Assembly (NCBI RefSeq): GCF_000006405.1
Contig: NW_003215453.1
Coordinates: 475,019-539,018, forward strand
From: Perkinsus marinus ATCC 50983
Lineage: Eukaryota; Perkinsozoa; Perkinsida; Perkinsidae
Direction: 5' to 3'
Length of the DNA: 64,000 nt
Notes under the pieces: model-generated
The model's input: the letters and a program-made list of their open reading frames with translations, nothing else
Databases searched by the model: none
Told to the model about the DNA's origin: nothing
Position numbers and translations under genes: made by a program
Shown here: piece after piece, positions 28,240-38,842 of the stretch
Layout: each line of letters opens with the position of its first letter
How positions within the stretch are numbered: the first letter of the stretch is position 1

Positions 28240-31200
28240 ATGTCCTCACCAGTGCATAGGATCACTGTACGAAGCCTGACGATGCTTCCCTCCACACGAC
28301 GGACCTTCTTGCGAGTCTATTCCACAGTCGCAGCTCCTCGAGAGGACATGTAGGGGTTCTTAGAATGACCACTACGACCATGTGTTGTTGTTTAGTACTA
28401 ATAAGCGAATACCCATTGAATGGTTAAAGTATTGCCCGGAGTGTGTGAAGAAGGATAATACTACATCGGAAAAAGGAGCGAATAACGGTAGGCAACAAAG
28501 TGAACTGAGAAAAGTAAAATTCATATATTTACGGAATAATACTGGTGCTCTCACTAGTATGGGAAAATTCGCACATGCTCCACAACGTGTGTTTGTGACA
28601 ATGTAAAAATCCCGAGGAAAAAATTATGGAAAATTTTGCTAAAGTTTTTTTAGTCGTACGAGCTCGACGGGTAGAAGTGTATAAAAATTAAAAAAAATTC
28701 CGAAAAAAATTTCCTCAGAATTTCCGTGAACGCATATTTTTCCCACACTGGCGCTCACACACATCCCAAAAAGGGGGAGGGGAGGCATGTGTTCCTCGAT
28801 GGTTACTCCTAGAGTGAGGACCTAGAATGACCGGTTTGCCCAGGGTGTCAGAAAAATAACTGAAAATTCAGACCACGACACTGCATATTGTCTATACCAA
28901 CGACTATGGTAGATAATACGCTCAGTCTGATCGCGGGTCATTGCATGTGTTATGAAGTGCTTGTCGCAAGCGCATCATAAGAAGACTTTGTCTGTGTGAG
29001 ATTGCTCTATCGTTCTGTAGTCTAGCCAGAGTGACTTGCTCCTATTTGCAGTACACTATTCGTTGTGGAAGCGAACACTGACCGAAGCCGGCGATCTGCT
29101 GGATTCGACTGGAATGCTGGTGGATGAGCAGACGCCCAGTCGTCGCGTATTCGACATGTGCGATTTGACTTACGTAAGTGCAATGGAATTTAACGACCGT
29201 GATATGTTAAACACATTTCACGACTACTGCATATCGCCACTTCACGTAAAACGGGCGAAACTCCAATGTTGTGGAAAAATATGAACATGGACAAGTGCAT
29301 GTGTTGGTGACAATTCTGGGGAATTCGTCGTGTTGGTTCCTGTATATTTCTACCTGAATTTGTATATAAACTCCCATGATTAACTTTTTGAGCTCATGAG
29401 CTCAGCTAAGGAAAAATAGCATGTATTCCTACTCCAACACTGTATAGGAAACTCCTGAGCTCAGCAACTGAGGAAAGCGATTACATATATTCCTACTCCA
29501 ACACTGTATAGGAAACTCCTGAGCTCAGCAACTGAGGAAAGCGACTACATATATTCCTACTCCAACACTGTATAGGAGACTCCTGAGCTCAGCAGCTGAG
29601 GAAAGCGATTACATATATTCCTACTCCAACACTGTATAGGAAACTCCTGAGCTCAGCTGAGGAAAGCGATTACATATATTCCTACTCCAACACTGTATAG
29701 GAAACTCCTGAGCTCAGCAGCTGAGGAAAGCGATTACATATATTCCTACTCCAACACTGTATTGGAAACTCCTGAGCTCAGCTGAGGGAAGAGAGCATAC
29801 ATTCCTACTCCAACACTGCATAGGAAACTCCTGAGCTCAGCTGAGGAAATCGATTACATATATTCCTACTCCAACGCTGTGTAGGAAACTCCCGAGCTCA
29901 GCAGCTGAGGAAAGCGATTACATATATTCCTACTCCAACACTGTATAGGAAACTCCTGAGCTCAGCTGAGGAAAGAGAGCATACATTCCTACTCCAACAC
30001 TGCATAGGAAACTCCTGAGCTCAGCTGAGGCAAGCGATTACATATATTCCTACTCCAACGCTGTGTAGGAAACTCCCGAGCTCAGCAGCTGAGGAAAGCG
30101 ATTACATATATTCCTACTCCAACACTGTGTAGGAAACTCCTGAGCTCAGCTGAGGAAAGAGAGCATACATTCCTACTCCAACACTGCATAGGAAACTCCT
30201 GAGCTCAGCTGAGGCAAGCGATTACATATATTCCTACTCCAACACTGCATAGGAAACTCCTGAGCTCAGCTGAGGCAAGCGATTACATGTATTCCTACTC
30301 CAACACTGTGTAGGTAAAGAGAATCCGATTTTCCTCAAACTTTCTCAGTCGGTTCTAGTCTAACTCACTTTCTGTATTTGTTCGTGCTACTCCAAATCGA
30401 AGGAGTATGATCATTGGAGTTTCACGCCGCTTTCGTGAAGTGGTGTCTTACTCCATGTGAAAAACGCAAATACTTGACGATTTACACCAGAGATCATGCG
30501 TTTTGAAATATGAAATGTGTTTTTCGTATCACGGTCGTGAATTTTCGTTGTTATATAGGCCTTCGCAGAGTGTGCTGTTCATCACATACCCAAACGGAAG
30601 TGTGAAGAGCTCGTTAAACGCGGAGTGCCAGTGAGGTAACTCCTCCAGAGTAGAGTTTTGATTTCCTCGATGGCTTCATTTTGAGCGATATCTTACGGGC
30701 AGCGTTATTCAATTTCAAAGAGTGCGAAATGTTTCAGGAATGTTCTCAATCGATTGGCATTGTCATCAAAAGTTGACATTCGAACGTTGGGAAATTTAAA
30801 GCGTTGAAAATATTACTTCGCATAAAGATATGGTTCACACTACAACACAATACTGGCAATGTGTGATATCATGTATTATTGGAGTTTCACGACCGTGATA
30901 TGAAAAATATATTTTACGACTGCTGCATATCACCGCGTTTTTCGCCACTTCACGTAAAACGGGTTTTGAAACTCCACTGATACTGGTGACACTTGAAAAA
31001 TGAGGTTACGTAATTTACCCAACGATAATCGTTCGTTGTTTCTGTATTATGTTCGTTTTCAGAATTTTGAATTACTTCATCGAAGACCCTGAGAGATTCG
31101 ACCGCTTGACGAACGTTCAGTTGGGTCGGCTGATTTGGAGTATGTCGGTGTTGAGACTACTCAGGAGCAATGATGCTGCTAAAGCAATGTGAGTTCAGCG

Positions 31201-34200
31201 TGGAAAAATGTGCGCAGTTGGATGCGATCGTTGGAAAAATGGAAGAGTTTGATCTGGACTCGGGAGTTAACGTTCACAAGGGATATGAAAAATGCTAGTG
31301 AAAAAACATATTTTACATTTCACTTTGCGAAAAACGCATGTTAGCTGTGAATAACGCGTAAAACACGTGGTATGTGTTTTACGTGGTATAAACAGCCTTA
31401 TTTCGTGCTGGCTCGGAGAAACAGTTAATCTGTCCTATTTTGATTTCTATGTATTGGTAGCTTGCTCTATTAGGGCTGTAGCTGTATTATTGGAGTTTCA
31501 CCTGTGATGTGAAAAACACATTTCACTTCGCGTAAAACGGGTTGTGAAACTCCATTACTATTAGGAGGTATAAGGTGATCTGCTGGGTGGATAGATCAGT
31601 ACAGTAGGAGTACCCGGACAGAAGTTATCCGGGTACTCGTACTGTGCTGATCACGCACGGTACTGGGCACCATGTTCTGTCACCTGGCAGTGTCCGCTGT
31701 AATTCGCCAAGTGTTTTCGATTCACTTCATACAGCGAATATCGCGATTTTCACATGGAGTATTACACCGCTTTTCAATGGAGTTTCACAACCCGTTTTAC
31801 GTGAAGTGGCGTAATACTCGGTGGAAAACGCGATATTCGCGGAGATATGCAGTAGTCGTGAAATATGTTTTTCTCATCACCATCGTGAAACTCTAATGTG
31901 TTCAGAACAGAAGCGTTACGCAAGAATGAACGATATAAGAATCTCACTGGACGGAATCTGGTGAGGGTAGCAGGAGCACTGAAAGGAATAAAGCAAGTGC
32001 ATCCGGGAAGGCGGCATCTGGTGAGTGCGACAATATGTGTGACGATGTATAGCTTGTGAGTTTAGGGAGATCGAATCATGGGACAGATATTGCGACAAAG
32101 AAATGAGCTGCAAAAAATGGGCCTTTTGGTAGAAGGACTTCGCGCGGCGGGTACGTGTTGGTGATGACGACGATAAGCATTCTTCGCAGGGTGCACGCGA
32201 TCTGATCGCGTGTAAATGTGTTGCCGTCTCCGCTCGTTATACACGTCTCGAAGTGGCCTAGTTCGTGCACTTTTTCCCAGAGTTGTTGTTGAGCAGGTAA
32301 ACTGACAGTTGTAAACTCGGTGACACAGCATAAGCTCGTCGATCTGTTTCTCAAGGTAATTGTACCACAAGCAGGTGAGTTCGGGTTTTTTGAAAAAGAA
32401 ATGGAGTTTCACGACCCGTTTTACGTTAAGTGGCGTAACACTCCATATGGAGTGAACACTTTCGTAGATGGAAGCTCTTTCGCCGGGCAGAAGCGTTTTT
32501 CGCGAAGTGGGTTGTGGAATATGTTTTTCATATAACGAGTGAAATCTATAGAATTGCAATAATTTTCGATAGTCGCGATCAGATACTGCTCAACTGATGG
32601 CGATTCCGGGATGTTTGGATTCTATAAAACTGGGAGACGATGTGGTAGGTGTGATTATTTCTACCATACCGCACCTCGTTGAAGAGCACCAATTTATGTT
32701 GATGACGCTGTATGCAGGTGTTCGAGGAGTGGGTTAATAGATTCCTCTCGATGCTCACTGAAGGTCAGAGTGACGGCCTTCATCTTTCGAAAGACGATGC
32801 GGCTGAGGCGGCATTTGGGAAAACTTTGAAAGCCCTTTGTCGTTTTCAAGTTGGACCCCCTGGATTGACGAGCAGTAAGATTAAGAATCCCACATCTGTT
32901 TTCGGAAATTACTGGAGTTTCACGACCGTGATATGAAAAACACTAGTGAAAAACATATTTCACGACTACTGCATATCACCGCGTTTTTCACCGAGTTTTA
33001 CGCCCCTACTTCGCGTAAAACGGGTCGTGAAACTCCACTCTTTTATTCAGAATTGTAAGAAAGAGTGTTGGGATATATGTTTTGCTAATTAGGCTGAACT
33101 TATGATTTCAGTAACTAATTACAGAAATTTGGGTAGAAATTTTAGGAGGCTGATAGAAATTTTCCCCCACATTTCCTCGCAATTTCCTCGTTGTCACCAA
33201 CAGCACATGCATATTTCCCACATTTCGCGGCGAATGACATAGTTGATAAGTTCTTGCTCTTGAAATTTGAGATGGTTACTTCTATAACGACATCAGTGCT
33301 CATACCAATGTTTACAGTGTATCTGCGGAAAAACACACACATCGGAGTTTCACCCGTTTTACGCGTAAAACTCGGTGAAAAACGCGATATTCGCGGTATG
33401 CAGTAGTAGCGAAATATGTTTTTTCACATCGTGGGTGAAACTATATTGTTCACATTTGCATACCACCGAGCCGACTTGTACTGCACACTACATGAGGTTC
33501 GCCATACGCGAAATAGAAAGGCATTTTACTTTTTTGGGAAAATACTTGAGCAATTTGTGGTAACGTAGTAGAATGACGTAGTCGAGGGCTAGGAACAGCA
33601 TGGTTCTTGATCTTAACGAGTGGTTTTATACTTGCGAGTGTTACACGAGAAACGAAGGTGTTCATAGGCATATATACTGTGCGCACTCAGGGAGCGGTTT
33701 CCTCAAATTTCAGGAGAAATTTCCGATTTTTTCCCGAAAATTTTTCATCTTTTTTCCGAAAATTCTCAAATTAAGAAAGTCGAAATTTGAATTTATTTCC
33801 TTTTCTGCACGCAGGTGCACTGGGAATATTGACTAAGCGAATATCAGCCTTCGTCCGACAAGGAGAGGACGGCCAGGGTAAAAACTCATTTTCGAATGGC
33901 AGTCTGAAGCAGTGTGGTTGGGAGGAGATATGCAATGGTCAACTACATGTGTTGGTGACAATATAGAAATTGTGAGGAAATCTTTGGGAAAATCCTCATT
34001 GGTTTCGACACACTCTCGAAATTCGCTTTGGAAACTCCTGAGATCAGCTGAGAAGAGCGAATATATATTCCTCCTCCAGCACTAGTCTGCTGTTGTCAGC
34101 GCCCTCCTTATCAAACGGTGCATTGATCACCGTTATTTGCGGTTTCCGCTCTCTGGGGCATGATTCCTACGTAGGGATGAGTCAGAAAAAAATGAGGGAG

Positions 34201-36991
34201 CATGCTGCTGAGGTGAGAGTATGTTGGTACTCAATACTTGGTATTAGTACTAGGCTTTCTCGATGAAGTGGTAGAGCTCGCCAAGGGTTTGGCAAACTTC
34301 ACTTTTAAATCTTGATGAGTTAGATTGTCGGTCATGTTTAGCCCTGTAACGCGACATAGGTCTCCGGTTCGAACCCCAGGCTCGGTATTTCTATATTCAG
34401 TTTACTACGGAGTTCCACCCATTTTACGTGAAGTGGTGTAATACTCGGTGAAAAATATAGCCGATATTCGCGGTGGTATGCAGTAGTCAGTAGTGGTGTA
34501 ACACTAGTAGAGTTTTTCATATCGCGGGTGAAACTCCGCTGTATATATCTACTACACAGTATCGGTATCGTATTGTAGTATACACCTTTATATGGAGTTA
34601 TACTTCCAAATTTTGGGAGCTCGAAAGTCAACTTTGAGTAATACGAACTTCATAATAATATGAATCAGTTGACGACGTTTTATTAGGGGTGTCCTGTAGT
34701 CGTACAGTACGAATCTAAGTAGTGTTCTACGAATTTTTTTATTCTGCGGATTTAAGGGTCTTACTAGTCTTAAATTAAGACTAGTACGGCTCGTACTAGT
34801 CTCGAATTCGCAGAATGCCCTCTCGAACTGTTTGGGTCTGACTGTATGTTACAGTGTTGGAATATATGTTCGCTTGCCAGGAGTTTTCTCACTAAATATA
34901 GGAGTTTATATGCGAATTCGGGTAGAAATGCACAGAGGCTAACGGGAAACTCCAAGAATTTTCGCGAAATTTTTTCACAGTGTCACCAACACATGTGCTT
35001 TAGTTGACACAACTGCTAACTGTTTGTTTCGATGCTGTGAAGGTCAGCGCCTTGTCAAGCGAGGAGCTCTTGCGACTGGCTGTTCGAGCTGCCGATATTA
35101 ATACCGGTAGGAAACTCCCTCTGTGTGGGTATTGAAACTCCATTATAAAATTTTTACTTTCAGATGATAGTGGACTACTACGAAGTGTGAGGATACCTGA
35201 TGAGCATTTGCAGCGCTTACGCGACGAGATCGTTAAAGTATCTATGGAAACTGCGTAGGTCAGGCTTCTAGTTTTATTAGTGTTACACTGGAGTTAAACG
35301 CGTTTTACGTGAAGTGGCGTAATACTCAGTATTCGCGTTACGCAGTAGTCGTGAAATATATTTTTCACTAGTGTTTCCCATAGCACGGCCGAATTTCCAA
35401 TATATGTTTGCTTTGTTCGGCTGAGCTCGGGAGTTTTCTCACCATAGAATCCTAGTGAGGAATTGTTGTACAATTGCACCAATAAAAACTAATAAAAATT
35501 TCCTCGAAATTTTCACCATGTGCATATTTTCCCATCCTGGTCATTCGGGGTCTATCTTCGATAGGGTGAAAATTTATCTAGGCGTTTTCAAATTTTATTT
35601 TATTCCAGAAGTTGCGCTTTGTTTTTCCAATAGGTATACCTCAGAAGAGCTTCTCAAACTGCTCAAGGCCAGCGACGCCCTGGGTTGGGATTGCGATATG
35701 GTTTGTAGAGCAATAATCGCTGATAGCGAACGCAACCCTTCCCTTTGTGTGAAGAGCCTGCCTTTTCTAAAGCTGGACGGCTCGCACTCACCTCAAGCGG
35801 AAGTGTATCGGAAAGCACGTAGAAGCATGACAGATGGAATACCTCTTCAGATGATTAGTTAACTATTTCAGTTCACTCTAGTGTGGGACGGGAGGCTGCT
35901 GAGTGTATGGTACAAGTGATGTCGATGAAAGAACGCCATCCGAAAGAACTTCTGCGTGAGTTTCATATTATCAGGCTGCTGGATCTCGCAGTGTGTGGGG
36001 GAAATGAATTTTGGTGTATATTTGTGTGGTAAAATATGCACATGGCCAACTACATGTGTTGGTGACAATATGAGAACTTCGCGGCTCGATATTTTTTTCC
36101 CTGGCGAAAAATGTTTTCCTAGTGTTTGCATGGAGACTACCGTATTTCCGTGAGTATATTCACTCAGTCACCGTCCCATTTATTCCTCCACTGTTTTCAA
36201 ACTCTTTGTAGTCATGGAAAAAATAGCGATCGAAATCGGCCGCGTTGCAATATACAACTCCGCTAGAACCGTTTCGATGGAGTTTCGTTTCTTGGTGATT
36301 TGTTTTCTCTCCAGGAGTGGTCTTTGATAACGCATTGTCTGCATTGGAAGTGTCAGACTTGAGCACGCCGCAGATCCTCGCAGGTCTCGCGAGTGGCGCA
36401 TGTGACGCAGTCACAATGGAAAAGGTGAATATCGTCCGTCGTCTTTCCCTTGATAATAACCTCTTCGGGAATTGACTGTTTTCTTAGATACTTCTGGAGC
36501 TTGCTGAGAGATTACCTAAAATAACGAGTACCCAGATTGAACGGGTATCATATGATTACTACGACCACGCAATGGAGAATGTAAATCCAGAACTACGTCG
36601 CAAGATGGTGAGCTTGGTTTTGCAATAGGGTGTAGCAGCAGTGTTGGAGTAGGAATATATGTTTGATTTCCTCAGCTGAGCTCAGGAGTTTCCGAAGCTG
36701 ATCATAGGAGTTCACATACGGATTTGGGTAGAAGTGTCGAGAAATTTGCAAAATTCCCTCAGAATTTTCATATTGTCACCGATTGTATTCCTCACATGTG
36801 GTCGACCATTTGCATATCGCGTAGCAGTAACTGCAATCCGGCACTCTTGTGTTTCCGTTCAGAGCCGGCGATTTCGAGAGTTCGCTAGATTATCTTCCAA
36901 TAGCGAGATAGTGTCGGCATGGCGCGACGCAGCCTTCAATTTGAATCAGTGAGTTTCATGCTCTGTTTTTGTAAACTGTTTCAGCACATGA
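28240..36991 (+). CDS. Mitochondrial-type helical-repeat protein, about 20 exons (RAP/FAST-like)
   Basis: The first exon (28240-28349) encodes an Arg/Ser-rich, acid-free presequence (MSSPVHRITVRSLTMLP...) typical of mitochondrial import. Exons joined by GT-AG: about 28401-28487, 29049-29173 (HYSLWKRTLTEAGDLLDSTG), 30559-30634, 31062-31189 (NVQLGRLIWSMSVLRL), 31908-32020, 32067-32149, 32309-32356, 32573-32650, 32719-32874, 33815-33877, 34083-34219, 35041-35105 (ALSSEELLRLAVRAADINT), 35164-35254, 35633-35860 (ASDALGWDCDMVCRAII), 35871-35955, 36314-36424, 36489-36606, 36861-36950 and a last exon with the stop at 36991. One exon near 32195-32290 is uncertain. The L-x-x-L-x-W helix pattern recalls RAP/FAST organellar RNA-processing proteins; that assignment is inference. 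Introns are mostly MITEs and repeats. Confidence 0.68.
28556..28752. repeat. Inverted pair of 180-bp repeat ends
   Basis: Left arm tatgggaaaattcgcacatg..., right arm ...cgcatatttttcccacactg: two truncated copies head to head, making a foldback. In intron 2 of the helical-repeat gene. Confidence 0.6.
29184..29265 (-). mobile_element. MITE copy 10 bp after a splice donor
   Basis: tggaatttaacgaccgtgat ... cttcacgtaaaacgggcgaaactcca, with an internal deletion. It begins 10 nt after the donor TTAC|GTAAGTGCAA of the exon ending at 29173. Confidence 0.85.
29270..29447 (+). repeat. Copy of the 180-bp repeat
   Basis: gtggaaaaatatgaacatgg acaagtgcatgtgttggtga through tgagctcagctaaggaaaaa to ctactccaacactgt. 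Its right end runs straight into the tandem array 29419-30312. Confidence 0.8.
29419..30312. repeat. 58-64-bp tandem array, about 15 copies, amplified from a repeat end
   Basis: Unit: aggaaactcctgagctcagc (agc)tgaggaaagcgattacatat attcctactccaacactgt. It is the right-hand end of the 180-bp repeat amplified in place, with sub-variants (gagagcatacattcc; gcagctgagg versus gctgagg) alternating in higher-order blocks. Intronic. Confidence 0.95.
30415..30546 (+). mobile_element. MITE copy, diverged
   Basis: tggagtttcacgccgctttc ... gtatcacggtcgtgaatttt. It ends about 13 bp before the exon starting at about 30559. Confidence 0.75.
30880..30976 (-). mobile_element. MITE copy
   Basis: tggagtttcacgaccgtgat ... 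cttcacgtaaaacgggttttgaaactcca. In an intron of the helical-repeat gene. Confidence 0.9.
31491..31554 (-). mobile_element. MITE copy, short internal deletion form
   Basis: tggagtttcacctgtgatgt gaaaaacacatttcacttcg cgtaaaacgggttgtgaaactcca: both ends but only 64 bp. Intronic. Confidence 0.85.
31594..31652. repeat. 25-bp-stem hairpin
   Basis: gatcagtacagtaggagtac ccgga pairs with tccgggtactcgtactgtgc tgatc (two mismatches) around a 9-nt loop (cagaagtta). Intronic in the helical-repeat gene. It could be a foldback transposon remnant or a small-RNA precursor. Confidence 0.75.
31778..31894 (+). mobile_element. MITE copy 13 bp before a splice acceptor
   Basis: tggagtttcacaacccgttt ... catcaccatcgtgaaactct. 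The following ATGTGTTCAG is the acceptor of the exon starting at about 31908, so the element ends about where the polypyrimidine tract should be. Confidence 0.9.
32402..32550 (+). mobile_element. MITE copy with internal insertion
   Basis: tggagtttcacgacccgttt ... catataacgagtgaaatcta, with about 35 extra bases (gaagctctttcgccgggcag) in the middle. It ends about 23 bp before the exon at 32573. Confidence 0.8.
32913..33037 (-). mobile_element. MITE copy
   Basis: Complete: tggagtttcacgaccgtgat ... cgcgtaaaacgggtcgtgaaactcca. It starts about 38 bp after the donor of the exon ending at 32874. Confidence 0.93.
33068..33228 (-). repeat. Copy of the 180-bp repeat
   Basis: ttgggatatatgttttgcta through ttacagaaatttgggtagaa and cccacatttcctcgcaattt to ccaacagcacatgcatattt. 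Reverse orientation; intronic. Confidence 0.75.
33343..33444 (+). mobile_element. MITE copy
   Basis: cggagtttcacccgttttac ... catcgtgggtgaaactata. Intronic in the helical-repeat gene. Confidence 0.85.
33925..34085 (+). repeat. Copy of the 180-bp repeat that supplies a splice acceptor region
   Basis: atatgcaatggtcaactaca tgtgttggtgacaatataga through gatcagctgagaagagcgaa to tattcctcctccagcactag. The repeat's terminal 'ccagcactag' is the acceptor of the exon starting at 34083. Confidence 0.78.
34345..34390 (+). other. tRNA-like B-box sequence
   Basis: gtctccggttcgaaccccag contains a perfect B-box core (GGTTCGAACCC) but no matching acceptor stem. Intronic in the helical-repeat gene; part of the tRNA-like set noted in the findings. 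Confidence 0.3.
34408..34538 (+). mobile_element. MITE copy
   Basis: cggagttccacccattttac ... catatcgcgggtgaaactccg. Intronic. Confidence 0.88.
34853..35003 (-). repeat. Copy of the 180-bp repeat
   Basis: gtgttggaatatatgttcgc through ttcgggtagaaatgcacaga to caccaacacatgtgctttag ttg. Reverse orientation; intronic. Confidence 0.8.
35289..35400 (+). mobile_element. MITE copy
   Basis: tggagttaaacgcgttttac ... catagcacggccgaatttcca. It starts 35 bp after the exon ending at 35254. Confidence 0.87.
35401..35540 (-). repeat. Copy of the 180-bp repeat abutting a MITE
   Basis: atatgtttgctttgttcggc tgagctcgggagttttctca to tttcaccatgtgcatatttt cccatcct. It directly follows the MITE end at 35400. Intronic. 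Confidence 0.75.
36026..36112 (+). repeat. Partial copy of the 180-bp repeat
   Basis: gtggtaaaatatgcacatgg ccaactacatgtgttggtga caatatgagaacttcg, then truncated. Intronic. Confidence 0.7.
36641..36812 (-). repeat. Copy of the 180-bp repeat
   Basis: gtgttggagtaggaatatat gtttgatttcctcagctgag to attgtcaccgattgtattcc tcacatgtggtcgaccat. Reverse orientation; intronic. Confidence 0.8.
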
Positions 36992-37569
36992 GAAACTGTT
37001 GTTGAAAGCGCATATACTAATATAAAAGGAACGATCATTTGTCATCAATCGTGGAGTTTCACCCGACAGTTGCGGACCAATCCACGCATATAATCTCACC
37101 CGGCTGTACTCTACTTGTCACCTATACGATTTTTCTCTCTTTCAATTCAGCGCGTTTTCTGGAAAAAGTTTTGAGGTATATAATATACCTCAGAATATAC
37201 CGTATATTCTTTATAGTTGTCCTGGGATTTCTATAACCCAGATCGGATGTAGTAGACGTTTACTATCTACTTGCTCTACCCGTACTAAACTATGCATAGC
37301 GAGTAAAGTGGATAAATCTGTAGGAGACTCAATAAAACATCCCAGACGATCGAGCATGATATACACGGGAGGCATCAACTCTTTTTGTGAACCATCGAAC
37401 TTTCAAACATAGGACTTGAGATTTCGAAAACCATTAAAAAGCAAGATATCAGCGATATGCTGTAGCACATGTTCATACTTCGGATCCCGAGGGCCCATTA
37501 CTGTTTCAATTGTCCTGAGAATGACCACTCAATACATCAATCCTAAATTATGGCAGATGTATTGAGTGG

Positions 37570-37590
37570 CTACTCTCCCTTCAAGAGTAG
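37570..37590. terminator. 3'-flank hairpin of GNAT paralog 1 (putative)
   Basis: ctactctcccttcaagagtag forms a 7-bp stem about 95 bp downstream of the stop of the gene at 37685. A much longer hairpin (41639-41671) lies in the matching place behind paralog 2. A role in 3'-end formation is inference. Confidence 0.35.
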
Positions 37591-37684
37591 ATTCCTAATA
37601 TATACTCCGACACACAACATCACTGGATAATAGACATTACAGGGAGCATATTATCAACATCTCGACAGCCATGCGGGATGCAGT

Positions 37685-38700
37685 TCATACCGCGAATGTA
37701 GAGGGAGAACGATCGATCTCGGAGACGAACAATTCATCATATAGTTGTTCACCTACAAGGTCACTCGTGGGGTTCAGCTCTATGTCCTGGGCTAGAACAC
37801 GCTTGGGTAGGTCGCGAGCTGACGAGGAATCGAAGCGATAGACGTATCCGAGGGTGGGGACGGTCTCGTTTTGGAAGTATATCTATAAATCATCAGAAAG
37901 CACTATTCACAAGTCTCCCGAATGTAACGTACTTGTCCTTTTAGTTCGAAACCTATTTTCTCGTAAAGAGCTATGGCATGCTCATTGTCGCTCAATACTC
38001 CTAGGTAGACTCCGGGAATTTTCGGATGCCAGTTTTCCTTGATCTACAAAACCGTCAGGGAAGTGAAGGGAAATTCCAGAGAGTTTACGTTTCCAAGTAG
38101 CGTTCTGATCATCGCAGTTGCGATCTTCTTCCTCCTCCAATTTTCATCCACTTTGAGATCATATATATACACCCAGAACGGATATGCGGGCTTCATCACA
38201 ATACCATAGCCCAGACTAGCGACAAGAACCTGACGAACACTGAAACTTTCATGTGGCGTCATTGCTTGCATTGGTATATGAACAATGGGCACGAGTGGAG
38301 GAGAAAGCCATCCAAGTTTCGTGACTCCTTGAAGCTGTGAATACAGGATAATTTAGCATGCACTACATACCATGCAGGTATGTCGTATTCGATGGATACC
38401 ACTGGCTCATTCCACATACATGTTATTGAGTAACGTGCATTTAAGGCTTATGCGGAACGATGTATATGGGGTGCCCTCTGGATAGCTCACATCGGCCTTT
38501 CTAGAAATGGGATACCTGGCGTGGAAGGCCGCGCCATCGAGCATGTGCTCGCCGTTGACCACTAGTGTGGTTGGCTCGGAAGTATATTCAAGTTGGGAAA
38601 CATCGAACGGAGCAGCGTTGGGTTGTAGACTTCCGATACCGAGGCTGAGCCTCAGGAATACCTCAGTGAACAGGAGGATGGAAAGCTTGATGCGCACCAT
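37685..38700 (-). CDS. Secreted GNAT-family acetyltransferase-like protein, paralog 1
   Basis: It starts at 38700 with a signal peptide (MVRIKLSILLFTEVFLRLSL). Exon 1 continues FDVSQLEYTSEPTTLVVNGE. Exon 2 (about 38335-38045) holds the GNAT core: VRQVLVASLGYGIV then YDLKVDENWRRKKIATAMI, the acetyl-CoA pyrophosphate-loop region of N-acetyltransferases. Exon 3 gives PGVYLGVLSDNEHAIALYEK (typical GNAT beta-5/alpha-4). Exon 4 reads IYFQNETVPTLGYVYRFDS and ends RSPSTFAV at 37685. A GNAT fold behind a cleavable signal peptide is unusual, since most are cytosolic or nuclear. Paralog 2 lies at 41809-42627 with the same exon plan. A MITE sits 16 bp upstream of the ATG. Confidence 0.75.
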
Positions 38701-38715
38701 AGTAGGTAACTACAA

Positions 38716-38842
38716 TGGAGTTTCACGATCGTGATATGAAAAACACTAGGGAAAAACATATTTCACGACTACTGCATATCACCGCGAATATCGCGTGTTT
38801 CACTGAGTTTCACGCCATTCCACGTAAAACGGGTGAAACTCC
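38716..38842 (-). mobile_element. MITE copy in the 5' UTR region, with a paralogous empty site
   Basis: Complete: tggagtttcacgatcgtgat ... cacgtaaaacgggtgaaactcca. It lies 16 bp before the ATG of GNAT paralog 1. Paralog 2 has the uninterrupted flank (agcaactacattggtgacgc) at about 42630-42650, so this copy inserted after the duplication. Confidence 0.93.
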
